A DNA stretch of 59,562 nt from contig NZ_QGTM01000021.1 in the NCBI RefSeq assembly GCF_003182195.1, positions 1-59,562 on the forward strand, in the 5' to 3' direction. Both the position numbers and the translations under genes were made by a program. Shown one piece after another: positions 18,356 to 26,379 of the stretch. Below the pieces are notes generated by a model. It was not told the origin of the DNA and ran no database searches. It saw only the letters and a list, made by a program, of their open reading frames with translations. The stretch is from Halomonas sp. A11-A. Its GTDB lineage: Bacteria > Pseudomonadota > Gammaproteobacteria > Pseudomonadales > Halomonadaceae. The stretch's first letter is position 1. Each line of letters opens with the position of its first letter.

Positions 18356-19438
18356 ATGCCCATCCCACTCCACGACCGCCCCATCGCCGAGCGCATCGCG
18401 GCGCTGCTGGCCCTCTCCCGCCAGCACGCCGACACCTACTGCAGCCCCTCGGCCAGCCTGGCCCGGGAGCGCTACCTGGCCCGTCACCCCACCCGCCTGC
18501 TGGTGCTGAAGTGCATGGACGGGCGCATTCATATTCCCCACGCCACCCGTACGCCGCTGGGCATCATCACCCCCTTTCGCAACCTCGGTGGCATCTTCGA
18601 CCTGGGCTGGCCCTACCTGGGGGAGCTGGTGACCGAGGCGGTGGCCGAGGGGATCCGCGCGGGCCACGGGTCGCTCCTGATGATCACCTACCACTTCTCC
18701 CGGGGGGAGCGGCTGCGCGGCTGCGCCGGCTTCGGCTGCGATGCCGGCGCCGCCCTGGCCCATGCCCGCGAGATCCGCGCCCAGGCCGAGCGGCTGTTCG
18801 GCACCGACCACCAGCACGTCTACCCGCTGGTATGCGGCTTCGAGACCGACTCAGACGCCCTGATCCTGCACGGCGAGGGAGAACAGACCCTGGATATCGG
18901 GACGTTCGAGGCCGACGACGGCGAGAACCTCGACCACCGGGTGGCTACGCTCTGCCCGGACATGCCGGCCGATATCCTCCGCGATCTGCTGCCGCTGCTC
19001 GAGGGCAACCTGGCCCATACGGCGAGCCTGCGCGGTGTGGCTCGCCAGCTCGATATCGAGCATCGCGAATGGGTGATCTGCGTAGGGCGCGGCTTCGACT
19101 TCCTGCACCTTCCCAACACCGCGCTGATCATCGGCCCCTACGGCCCGAGCCTGGCCGAGCCCATCGGCACCGCGGCCGACATCATCGATGCCAACATGGC
19201 CGCTGGGCGCATTCCCGATGACGGCCTCATGCTGCTCGCCTCCACCCCCTACCGGGCGGTGGGGGTGGATCGCGCCAGGGCCGAGCTCAAGTCGCACTTC
19301 CTGGCCGATTTCGCGAGCCGCGTGATCCAGGAGCGTCACCCCTGGCTCGCCGAGCGCATGCACCGCCACACCGCCGTGGTGCACTGGCCCACGCGGCGCC
19401 TCGACCTGCTCGAGACCGGCATCGGGAGGCCACGCTGA
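18356..19438 (+). CDS. Carbonic-anhydrase-like protein (CsoSCA-like), probable
   Basis: 360 residues. The arrangement of putative metal ligands resembles beta/epsilon carbonic anhydrases: a C-x-D-x-R motif (KCMDGRIHIPHA), then a downstream His and Cys (ITYHFSRGERLRGCAGFGC). From memory, related proteins in Halomonas are labelled as containing a carboxysome-shell carbonic-anhydrase domain, but no carboxysome genes are present here. If correct, it interconverts CO2 and bicarbonate in the cytoplasm. The remaining half has Gly/Asp-rich segments I do not recognise. The stop overlaps the start of the DUF218 gene (TGATG), so the two are coupled. It could also be a zinc protein without this activity. 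Confidence 0.5.
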   Translation: MPIPLHDRPIAERIAALLALSRQHADTYCSPSASLARERYLARHPTRLLVLKCMDGRIHIPHATRTPLGIITPFRNLGGIFDLGWPYLGELVTEAVAEGIRAGHGSLLMITYHFSRGERLRGCAGFGCDAGAALAHAREIRAQAERLFGTDHQHVYPLVCGFETDSDALILHGEGEQTLDIGTFEADDGENLDHRVATLCPDMPADILRDLLPLLEGNLAHTASLRGVARQLDIEHREWVICVGRGFDFLHLPNTALIIGPYGPSLAEPIGTAADIIDANMAAGRIPDDGLMLLASTPYRAVGVDRARAELKSHFLADFASRVIQERHPWLAERMHRHTAVVHWPTRRLDLLETGIGRPR

Positions 19439-20202
19439 TGGACGTGCTCAAGTACCTGGCGCTGCCGCCGCTGATCAACGTCCTGCTGGTGCTGGCAGGC
19501 CTGCTTCTGGGGGCCCGGCGCCTAGCCGGTGGGCTGCTGGTCGCACTCGGCCTCGTAAGCCTGCTGCTGCTCGCCACCCCCTGGGTCAGCCACGCCCTGC
19601 GCCAGGGACTCGAGCCCGCGCCGCTGGAGGGTCCCGGCACTTTGCGCGGCGCCCAGGCTATCGTCATCCTGGGGGGCGGGCGCGACTACGTAGCCCCTGA
19701 GTTCGGCTGGGGCGATGCCCCCTCCAACCCCACCTGGCGGCGGCTCGCCTATGGCGCCCACCTGCACCGGGGCAGCGGCCTGCCGATCCTGGTCAGTGGC
19801 GGGCGGGTCCATGACGAGCACAGCGCCGAGGCGAGTCTGATGGCCGCGGCGCTGCGCGAGGTGTTCGAGGTGCCGGTGCGATGGCTGGAGGGCGAGAGCC
19901 GGAACACCGCGGAGAACGCACGCTTCAGCGCCGCCATGCTGGCGGGCGCCGACATCGAGCGGGTGGCGCTGGTCTCCCAGGCCTGGCACCTGCCGCGGGC
20001 CATCGCCGAGTTCGAACGCGCGGGGCTTGCGGTGATCGCCGCGCCGACCGAGTTCGCCAGCGCGCCGCCGCCAGGGCTGCACGGCTGGATCCCGCGCGCC
20101 TACCACCTCAACGAAAGCACCCGCGCCCTGCACGAGTGGCTAGGGCGCGGTGTGCTGTGGGTGCGCGAGGCTCTGCTGGAGCGCCACCGCGGCGGCGCCT
20201 GA
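19438..20202 (+). CDS. YdcF/SanA-type DUF218 membrane protein
   Basis: 254 residues. Two N-terminal transmembrane helices (LALPPLINVLLVLAGLLLG, LVALGLVSLLLLAT) are followed by a soluble DUF218 domain with the family marks AIVILGGG, LVSGGRV, GESRNTAENA and VSQAWHLPRA. Related proteins (ElyC, SanA, YdcF) act at the envelope; ElyC affects undecaprenyl-phosphate use in peptidoglycan and ECA synthesis. Its overlap with the preceding gene suggests co-expression, but I can name no functional link. The exact reaction is unknown. Confidence 0.8.
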   Translation: MDVLKYLALPPLINVLLVLAGLLLGARRLAGGLLVALGLVSLLLLATPWVSHALRQGLEPAPLEGPGTLRGAQAIVILGGGRDYVAPEFGWGDAPSNPTWRRLAYGAHLHRGSGLPILVSGGRVHDEHSAEASLMAAALREVFEVPVRWLEGESRNTAENARFSAAMLAGADIERVALVSQAWHLPRAIAEFERAGLAVIAAPTEFASAPPPGLHGWIPRAYHLNESTRALHEWLGRGVLWVREALLERHRGGA

Positions 20203-20209
20203 CGCAGGG

Positions 20210-21217
20210 CTAGAAGCCCTCACCCTCCAGCCGGTCGGCCAGTTCCTCGAGGATCGCGATGCCCTGGACGTCGGTGGGCAGCCAGGGAAGCCGCGGGCGC
20301 GGCAGGTGGCCAAGCTCCTGATCGATGCGGGCCAGGTAGGTCGCCTCCTGCTCCCGGCGGGCGCGCAGGAACTCCCCGTCGGCATCCTCGGGAATCACCC
20401 GGTTGACCAGGGTGCCGGCCACCGGCACATGGGCCTCCTCGAGGGTCGCCACGGCCCGCGCCGTCTCGAGGATCGGCAGCCGCTCCGAGGTCAGCACGAA
20501 CAAGAAGCCGGTCTCCTCGGCGTTCTCGATGCGCCGCCGCGCCCGGTGGAAGAGCCGCCGACGCTCGATCAGCGTCTTCGCTACGTCGCGGGTCTTGTCG
20601 TCCAGGTCGGCGAGCGGGTCCTCCTGGGGATCGTCGAAGGGGGTGGCCACGTCGCGGCCGCGCTTGGGGGTCAGGTGCGAGAGGACCTTGCCCAGCTCCT
20701 CCGACTTGCGATTGTGAGCCAGCAGGCCGTCGGTCCAGGCGGCCATGGCCTCGGGCAGGGTCAGCAGGCGCAGGGTGTGGCCGGTGGGCGCGGTGTCGAA
20801 GATGATCAGGTCCCAGTCGGCCTCGTCATCGGTGATCAGCCGCGACAACCGCTCCAGCAGCGCCGCCTCCTGGGTGCCTGGCGACTGCCGGGTCAGGCGC
20901 ATCTGCCGCTCCAGCTCCTTCATCATCTCCGGGGCGGCGTAACGGCGCATCTGCTCGGTGACCCGCGCCAGGTGGGCCTCCACCTCGGCATCGGGGTCGA
21001 TCTCCATGGCGTCGAGGTTGGGTAACAGCCGGCGCGGCACGTCGCCAAGCTCGCGGTCGAAGACGTCGCCAAGGCTGTGGGCCGGGTCGGTGGAGACCAC
21101 CAGCACCTTCCTGCCCCGTCGCGCCGCCAGCACCGCCAGGGCCGCGGCCACCGTGGTCTTGCCGACCCCGCCCTTGCCGCCCACCCACAGCAGGCGTTTG
21201 TTCAGCAGTTCTTTCAT
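20210..21217 (-). CDS. ArsA/Get3-family ATPase
   Basis: 335 residues. A deviant Walker A (GGKGGVGKTT) at the N-terminus, switch I-type STDPAHSLGD and the A-loop DTAPTGHTLRLLTLP are all diagnostic of the ArsA/Get3 (SIMIBI) family. No ArsB, ArsC or ArsR gene is near and there is only one ATPase half, so arsenite export is not supported. Family members may instead handle membrane-protein tails or metal cargo. The gene starts seven bases after the stop of the Cys-Cys-tail protein and is third in a leftward operon led by cstA. That context suggests a role in assembly or regulation of the CstA transporter (inference). Confidence 0.85.
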   Translation of the reverse strand: MKELLNKRLLWVGGKGGVGKTTVAAALAVLAARRGRKVLVVSTDPAHSLGDVFDRELGDVPRRLLPNLDAMEIDPDAEVEAHLARVTEQMRRYAAPEMMKELERQMRLTRQSPGTQEAALLERLSRLITDDEADWDLIIFDTAPTGHTLRLLTLPEAMAAWTDGLLAHNRKSEELGKVLSHLTPKRGRDVATPFDDPQEDPLADLDDKTRDVAKTLIERRRLFHRARRRIENAEETGFLFVLTSERLPILETARAVATLEEAHVPVAGTLVNRVIPEDADGEFLRARREQEATYLARIDQELGHLPRPRLPWLPTDVQGIAILEELADRLEGEGF

Positions 21218-21224
21218 CAGGGCC

Positions 21225-21527
21225 TCAGCAACACTTGAAATGATCCAGCGGCGAGCGCTCCATGCCCATACGCCGGTGCCAGTCGTGGAAGCGCTCCAGC
21301 AGCAGCGGCTGCAGCTCCAGGGTGTAATAGGCCGCCGGGTTGGGCACCCCCATCATCTCGGAGAACACCAGCAGCATGAAGAGGTCATCCTCGTCTCGAC
21401 GGGCGCGGGCGATGGCGCCCCGGTAGCGGGAGGAGTAGACCTCCTCCGCGAAGAAACGGGCCTGGCTAAGCCAGGCCCGAATCCGTTCGAGACGAGGATC
21501 ATGATCGCGGTCATGATCATCGTTCAT
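21225..21527 (-). CDS. Small protein with C-terminal Cys-Cys (cory-CC-star-like)
   Basis: 100 residues with a His/Asp-rich N-terminus (MNDDHDRDHD), helices around VYSSRYRGAIARARRDEDD and a conserved-looking FSEMMGVPNPAAYYTLELQP, ending in FKCC directly before the stop. From memory this matches a small family named for its Cys-Cys-stop ending; I could not search for it. It sits where E. coli has ybdD after cstA, and 15 bases separate it from cstA. The terminal Cys pair could bind metal or be handed to the ArsA-type ATPase encoded next. Function unknown. Confidence 0.7.
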   Translation of the reverse strand: MNDDHDRDHDPRLERIRAWLSQARFFAEEVYSSRYRGAIARARRDEDDLFMLLVFSEMMGVPNPAAYYTLELQPLLLERFHDWHRRMGMERSPLDHFKCC

Positions 21528-21541
21528 GGGTCACTCCTTCA

Positions 21542-23218
21542 TCACTTCTGCTCGGCGGCCATCTCCGCGCGGGAGCGCTTGAGCGCCGAGGCGCACTCCA
21601 TGGCCACCATGATCGCGGCGATCAGCACCACGACATCCAGCACCAGCAGGAACATGTTGCCCTGCTGATAGAAGGTGCGCAGCTGGATCAGGAGCGCGGC
21701 AATGGTCATCACCAGCAGGAAGCAGAGCGGCGCCAGGGTGTACCACATCGGGCGACGCAGACGCACCAGCATCACGGTAATCACCAGCAGGGTCAGGCCC
21801 GCCAGCAGCTGGTTGGTGGTGCCGAACAGCGGCCAGATGATCAGGCCACCGGAGCCATCCGCGCCGCCGGCGCCGAAGGCCAGCAGCAGGCAGCTGCCCA
21901 CGGCCAGGAAGGTGGCGATGGCCGGCTTCTTCATCCACTGCTGATTATAGATCTCGCCCCACTCCTGGAAGATGTAGCGCTGCAGGCGCAGGCCGGTATC
22001 CATGGTGGTGCCGGCGAACAGCGCCGCCATCACGGTGAGCAGGGTCGCCGCGGTAGCCTCGGGCAGGCCGATGCCGTTATGGATGATGAAGGCACCGCCC
22101 TCGACGAAGGCATTCACGCCGCCCTGGCCGAAGGCGCTGTACATCGCCTGCCAGTCGCCGAAGGTGGCGAAGCCGGCGGTGGCGGCCAGGATGGCGGCCA
22201 GGGCCAGCATGCCCTCGCCCACGGCGCCGAAGTAGCCGACGAAGCGGGCATCGGTCTCGCGGTTGAGCTGCTTGGAGGTGGTACCGGAGGAGACCAGGCC
22301 GTGGAAGCCGGAGATGGCGCCACAGGCGATGGTCACGAAGAGCAGCGGCAACAGCGAGGGCGTGCCGGCCGGTACGTTGGTGTTGAACGCCGGGGCCACC
22401 AGGGTCGGGTTCATCAGCACGATGGCGCCGTAGAGGATGATCAGGCCGATGAAGAGCTGCAGGCCGTTGATGTAGTCGCGGGGCTGGAGCAGCACCCACA
22501 CTGGCAGCAGCGAGGCGATGGCCGCATAGGCGAACAGGATCAGGATCCACACCGCGTTGCCGGAGAGGCCGGCCACCTCGGCGGGCATCTGGATCGGCAC
22601 CGAGGGGCCGATGCCGATCAGCGCATAGAGCGCCACCACGCCGATGATGGAGACCATCGGCAGGCTCAGCATGCGACGGTAGATCAGCTGGCCGATGATC
22701 AGCGCCACCAGGATGGCGCCCCACACCGGGACCACGGCGCTGGAGAAGTTCATCATCAGGCCCGCGATCACCACGGCGAACACCGCGTTGACCATCAGCA
22801 GCACCAGGAAGATGACGATCATGAAGATGCTGCGGGCGCGCTTGCCCACCACGTCGCCGGTCAGGGCGCCGACGGACTTGGCCTTGTTGCGTACGCTGGC
22901 CCAGATGGCGCCGAAGTCATGCACCCCGGCGAAGAAGATGGTGCCGAACACCACCCACAGGAAGGCCGGCAGCCAGCCCCAGATCACGGCGATGGCGGGC
23001 CCCACAATGGGCGCGGCCCCGGCCACCGAGGTGAAGTGGTGGCCCCACAGCACGAAGCGGTTGGTTGGCACGAAGTCGACGCCGTCCTCGTACTCGTGGG
23101 CGGGCGTCTTGAAGTCGGGGTCCAGTCGATAGATCTTCTCGGCAATGAACTTCGAGTACAGGAAGTACCCGGCAGCCATCGCGGCAAGACCCAGGACCAG
23201 AAGAACGATAGCACTCAT
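21542..23218 (-). CDS. cstA: Carbon starvation protein A (peptide/pyruvate transporter family)
   Basis: 558 residues, the shorter CstA form (E. coli CstA is about 700). It is a polytopic inner-membrane protein with many hydrophobic segments and the family signatures PTNRFVLWGHHFTSVAGAAPIVGPAIA and FHGLVSSGTTSKQL. ATG is preceded by AGGAG at about 7 bases. Family members import peptides or pyruvate, typically on carbon limitation. It heads a three-gene leftward operon with the Cys-Cys-tail protein and an ArsA-type ATPase. The 252-base gap to the divergent coaE should carry its promoter. Confidence 0.92.
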   Translation of the reverse strand: MSAIVLLVLGLAAMAAGYFLYSKFIAEKIYRLDPDFKTPAHEYEDGVDFVPTNRFVLWGHHFTSVAGAAPIVGPAIAVIWGWLPAFLWVVFGTIFFAGVHDFGAIWASVRNKAKSVGALTGDVVGKRARSIFMIVIFLVLLMVNAVFAVVIAGLMMNFSSAVVPVWGAILVALIIGQLIYRRMLSLPMVSIIGVVALYALIGIGPSVPIQMPAEVAGLSGNAVWILILFAYAAIASLLPVWVLLQPRDYINGLQLFIGLIILYGAIVLMNPTLVAPAFNTNVPAGTPSLLPLLFVTIACGAISGFHGLVSSGTTSKQLNRETDARFVGYFGAVGEGMLALAAILAATAGFATFGDWQAMYSAFGQGGVNAFVEGGAFIIHNGIGLPEATAATLLTVMAALFAGTTMDTGLRLQRYIFQEWGEIYNQQWMKKPAIATFLAVGSCLLLAFGAGGADGSGGLIIWPLFGTTNQLLAGLTLLVITVMLVRLRRPMWYTLAPLCFLLVMTIAALLIQLRTFYQQGNMFLLVLDVVVLIAAIMVAMECASALKRSRAEMAAEQK

Positions 23219-23470
23219 GCGACTCTCCTAGCGGGAACGGTTGGGAAACCTGATGGAATCTAATGAGACTACGGATGCCTCCATAGGATATGACATCTCG
23301 CGATCCAATGGTCTTACCTTGCCCATGGCAAGTCCATGAGCGGGCATGAATTAACCGCCAACTTGCGCCTAAAGTCGTAGGAATGGCGCCCACTCGCTCT
23401 TCTCGCTCAAACTCCATAGACTGTATGGACCCACAGCATCGGCTGACGACAGCAGGGAGAGCATGACGGG

Positions 23471-24088
23471 ATGATCATAGGCGTGACCGGCGGCATCGCC
23501 TCGGGCAAGTCCACCGTGGCCAGGGCCTTCGAGGCCCTGGGCGTGCCCTGGGTGGACGCCGACGACGTGGCCCGCGAAGTGGTCGAGCCCGGCGAGCCCG
23601 CCCTTGCGGAGATCCACGAGCGCTTCGGCCGGCGGGTGCTCAACGACGACGGCACCCTGAATCGCCGCGCGCTCAGGGAGATCGTCTTCGCCGACCCGGC
23701 GGAGCGCCGCTGGCTGGAGTCCGTCACCCATCCGCGCATCCGCGCGCGGCTGGTCGAGCACCTGGCGCGCCTCGAGGCCTCAGGCGCCCCCTACGTGCTG
23801 CTGGTCTCGCCGCTGCTGTTCGAATCCGGCCAGAGCGAGATGGCCGATCGCTGCCTGGTGATCGACGTCCCCGAGGCGCTGCAGATCGAGCGCACCGCCG
23901 CCCGGGACGACGTCGACGAGGCCCAGGCCCGCGCCATCGTCGCCGCCCAGATGCCCCGCGCCGAACGCCTGGCCCGGGCCGACGATGTGCTGGACAATGG
24001 CGGCAGCGAAGAGGAGATGCGCCGCCGGGTCGCCGAGCTGGATCGGCGGTATCGGGAGCTGACGAGCGAGCGATCCAAGACCTGTTAA
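23471..24088 (+). CDS. coaE: Dephospho-CoA kinase
   Basis: 205 residues, the normal size. P-loop GVTGGIASGKSTVA at the N-terminus, WVDADDVAREVVEPGEPA as the substrate-binding Asp region, and the lid-type segment ERTAARDDVDEAQARAI. It phosphorylates the ribose 3'-OH of dephospho-CoA, the last step of coenzyme A synthesis. In many gammaproteobacteria coaE lies near yacG; here the two are separated by an inserted toxin-antitoxin pair, which suggests the pair was acquired later. Confidence 0.95.
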   Translation: MIIGVTGGIASGKSTVARAFEALGVPWVDADDVAREVVEPGEPALAEIHERFGRRVLNDDGTLNRRALREIVFADPAERRWLESVTHPRIRARLVEHLARLEASGAPYVLLVSPLLFESGQSEMADRCLVIDVPEALQIERTAARDDVDEAQARAIVAAQMPRAERLARADDVLDNGGSEEEMRRRVAELDRRYRELTSERSKTC

Positions 24089-24112
24089 AAGACTTTTAAA
24101 AGGTCTACAATG
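24084..24112 (+). promoter_or_regulatory. Promoter and operator of the Phd/RelE-type module
   Basis: A -10 TACAAT with a weak -35 TGTTAA 17 bases upstream. Between them is the near-palindrome AGACTTTTAAAAGGTCT, a likely autoregulatory operator for the antitoxin. The -35 starts inside the last codons of coaE. The AT-rich stretch stands out from the flanking high-GC genes. Confidence 0.6.
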
Positions 24113-24142
24113 CTGGCAGTTGAAGCATAAGGAGTGATTCAC

Positions 24143-24391
24143 ATGCCCCATACCATCCTGGCTAACACCACCGCCAGCATCTCCGAACTCAAGAAGAATC
24201 CGATGGCTACCGTCGCTGCGGGCGAGGGCTTCCCGGTTGCCGTGCTCAACCGGAATGAACCCGCTTTCTACTGCATCCCGGCCGCTGCCTATGAGGAGCT
24301 GCTTGAGAAACTCGAGGATGCTGAGCTTAACCGGATAGCCGATGAGCGCAGCCAGCAACCTGAAATTGCGGTGAGTCTGGATGACCTATGA
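24143..24391 (+). CDS. Type II antitoxin, Phd/YefM/StbD-like
   Basis: 82 residues from an ATG with AAGGAG eight bases upstream. The N-terminal DNA-binding fold is typical (NTTASISELKKNPMATV, then PVAVLNRNEPAFYCIPAAAYEEL), and the acidic C-terminal tail should wrap the toxin. It represses its own promoter and neutralises the RelE-type toxin whose gene overlaps its 3' end by 11 bases. It probably binds the palindrome just upstream. Confidence 0.88.
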   Translation: MPHTILANTTASISELKKNPMATVAAGEGFPVAVLNRNEPAFYCIPAAAYEELLEKLEDAELNRIADERSQQPEIAVSLDDL

Positions 24392-24665
24392 GTTACGCTT
24401 CCGCAAGGAGGCGCTAAAAGAGTGGCGAAAGCTGGACGGAAGTGTTCGCGCTCAGTTCAAGAAGAAGCTGACCGCCATACTGGATTCACCCTCAATTCCG
24501 GCGGCCCGTCTGCATGGCAACCGCGACAGATACAAGATCAAGCTTCGTAGTGCTGGTTACCGCCTCGTCTACGAGGTAAGAAACAATGAACTGGTTGTCG
24601 TCGTGATTGCCATCGGCAAACGCGAGCGTAATGACGTCTACATGAAAGCCGATAAACGACACTGA
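24381..24665 (+). CDS. RelE/ParE-superfamily toxin
   Basis: 94 residues, basic (LRFRKEALKEWRKLD, RAQFKKKL). It has the RelE core RLHGNRDRYKIKLRSAGYRLVYEV and the C-terminal VVVVIAIGKRERNDVY, with the Arg and Tyr positions associated with ribosome-dependent mRNA cleavage. It starts inside the antitoxin gene, so the pair is translated together. The complete frame suggests an active toxin. Confidence 0.9.
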   Translation: MTYELRFRKEALKEWRKLDGSVRAQFKKKLTAILDSPSIPAARLHGNRDRYKIKLRSAGYRLVYEVRNNELVVVVIAIGKRERNDVYMKADKRH

Positions 24666-24679
24666 CCCACAGGAGCCCC

Positions 24680-24913
24680 ATGAGCAACACCCAACGCCCC
24701 CTGGAAGTCGCCTGCCCCCAGTGCCGCAAGAAGGTCGTGTGGAGCGAGAAGAACGCCTACCGTCCCTTCTGCAGCGAGCGCTGCCGCCTGCTGGATCTCG
24801 GCGCCTGGGCGGATGGCAGCCACCGCATTGCAGGCGAGCCCGCCATGGACGAGACCGAGATCGACGAGATGATCCTGCGCGCCGAGCGTGGACTGCAGGA
24901 GCGGGAGGGTTGA
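24680..24913 (+). CDS. yacG: DNA gyrase inhibitor / zinc protein YacG
   Basis: 77 residues. A treble-clef zinc finger has two Cys pairs (CPQCRKKVVW; FCSERCRLLDLGAW), and an acidic C-terminal tail follows (MDETEIDEMILRAERG). YacG binds GyrB and blocks gyrase activity in E. coli. ATG lies 14 bases after the toxin stop, and it is followed at once by a DUF2283 gene. Confidence 0.92.
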   Translation: MSNTQRPLEVACPQCRKKVVWSEKNAYRPFCSERCRLLDLGAWADGSHRIAGEPAMDETEIDEMILRAERGLQEREG

Positions 24914-24914
24914 A

Positions 24915-25106
24915 ATGAGAACCACCTATGACGAAGCAGACGATATCCTGGTGCTCCACCTGGCCGACAAGCCGATCGTGAAGGAGGCCTCCCAGGACTG
25001 GAACACCCATATCAGCTACGCCGAGGATGGCTCCATTGTAGAAGTCGTGATTCTGGAGGCATCCAAACAGGGTGCCTGGCCTCTGCTGAAGAGCGCTGCA
25101 GCGTGA
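24915..25106 (+). CDS. DUF2283 family small protein
   Basis: 63 residues from an ATG overlapping the yacG stop region (TGAAATG), after GGGAGGG. The DUF2283 pattern is clear: YDEADDILVLHLAD near the start and SIVEVVILEAS near the end. Such proteins are often found with toxin-antitoxin modules, but no function is established. No partner toxin is adjacent apart from the RelE-type gene two genes upstream. Confidence 0.8.
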   Translation: MRTTYDEADDILVLHLADKPIVKEASQDWNTHISYAEDGSIVEVVILEASKQGAWPLLKSAAA

Positions 25107-25122
25107 TTTCGCGTTGAGCACC

Positions 25123-26001
25123 ATGCCACGCCCCGCGTACCGCCTGCTGGCCGAACTGGAGGCTGCCTTCGACGCCCTGCTCGAGGCTGCCGAGGCGGTG
25201 TCGGCCGCCTATCGCTACCGCCCCGGCGCCTGCTGGATCTTTGGCGAGCCGGAAACGGTAAGCGCCGAACGCGCTGAGACCTGGCTGCGCCACGCCCTGC
25301 TGGATGTCTGGTACCAGGATGGCCAGGACGGCCGCGCCACCCGCACCCATATCGGGCTGGTGGCCGCCGATGAGCCCCTGATGGACGCGGTGGCACGCAC
25401 CAACATCGCCAAGGCCGACTTCGCCGCCCTGCTCGCCCGCATCAAGGAGTGCGAACCCGAGCTGATTCCCGAGGCGAAGGCGGTGCTGCCCTTCCGCCAC
25501 CCGGAGCTGCACGATCACCTGCGCGGCCAGGGCCTCGCCAGAGTGCACCTCAAGCAGTGCTGGCGAGCGATCCCCGTGGCCGAGGCGCCCCTCGCCCGGG
25601 TGCGGCTCGCCTGGTACGCGAGCGGGCGCTCCATCAAGCGCCTGACGGTGCAGGAGGCGGAGCAGAAGCTGACGAAGCTCGATACGGAGGCCGCCCACGT
25701 GCGCATCCAGCTGCGCAAGCTCGCCGGCATCCCAAGCGCAGAGCCGCTGGCCCAGGTACAGCGCCAGGCCCCGCTGATGCGCGCCAACCTCTTCTACCGG
25801 GAGCCCCTCGACGACGGCCGCAGCCGCCGCGCCATGAACGTCGCCCTGCCGCTCTTCGTGCCCAGCCCCGACGGCCGCCTGCCGGACCACAACCTCCCCC
25901 CGCTCGCGCCCCCCGAGCAGCGCACCCGCGCCAGAAGGCGCGACGAGAAGCTCGAGGACGAGCCCTTCCTACCCAGCCTGCGGGTCTATCGCTACCGATA
26001 G
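25123..26001 (+). CDS. tus: Replication terminus site-binding protein Tus
   Basis: About 292 residues (E. coli Tus 309). Alignment by eye to Tus: the N-terminal helices, then an [12 protein letters not shown] stretch opposite the LPGVLCYQVD stretch, and [24 protein letters not shown] opposite [32 protein letters not shown] corresponds to PIARVWY, a [13 protein letters not shown] stretch to PLIALINRDNGAG, and the C-terminal [11 protein letters not shown] to the LIIPRLHLYVAD end. Tus binds Ter sites and blocks replication forks from one side, trapping them in the terminus. ATG chosen over an upstream TTG. Two Ter-like sequences lie 137 bases downstream. Confidence 0.8.
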   Translation: [292 protein letters not shown]

Positions 26002-26379
26002 GAGACCGGCTCTGCCGAGCGAATGGCTGGATAGCCACCGCTTCAAGTTACTGGTGGGAGCTGGGCTCCGCCCGGCGAATGGCGCCGCAGGCGCCCAGCG
26101 GTGTCGCCATCCGTCTACTTGCACCGCAGAGCGTGGTTCTTTAACTAAACTCACCCATCAATCAAAATACATTTAGTTAAAGAGCGCCAAGCCCTAGCCA
26201 GCGACCAAAGAAGCCACACATCCAAGCCACAGGTAGGAGACCGCCTCTGCCGAGCGAATGGCTGTATTGCCAGCGCTTCAAGTTACTGGTGGGAGCTGGG
26301 CTCCGCCCGGCGAATGGCGCCGCAGGCGCCCAGCGGTGCCGCCATCCGCCTATTCGCCCCGCAGAGCGTGGCTCCCACC
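25999..26379. repeat. REP/REPIN-like repeats downstream of tus
   Basis: Two single-arm units (about 25999-26052 and 26232-26287) plus two palindromic copies. One, from 26053, loses its right arm at about 26136 where Ter-like sequence begins; the other is a complete 92-bp copy at 26288-26379 with the GGTGGGAGC / GCTCCCACC ends. They are nearly identical to those next to nth. The rest of the gap between tus and the SRPBCC gene holds a small minus-strand ORF and nothing else I can identify. Confidence 0.85.
26138..26183. promoter_or_regulatory. Inverted pair of Ter-like sites (candidate Tus-binding sites)
   Basis: A perfect 12-bp inverted repeat TCTTTAACTAAA / TTTAGTTAAAGA with a 22-base AT-rich spacer. 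TAACTAAA is identical to the core of E. coli Ter sites (TGTTGTAACTAAA), and the flanking T-rich side is similar. The sites lie directly downstream of tus and interrupt a REP-like repeat. They could instead be a simple hairpin or the ends of a tiny insertion. Confidence 0.45.

Noticed and set aside
20210..21217. Arsenite-efflux ATPase ArsA
   Set aside because: A single ATPase domain with no arsR, arsB, arsC or arsD nearby; the operon context is cstA.
22079..23263. 394-codon plus-strand frame opposite cstA
   Set aside because: Asp/His/Gln-rich shadow without motifs.
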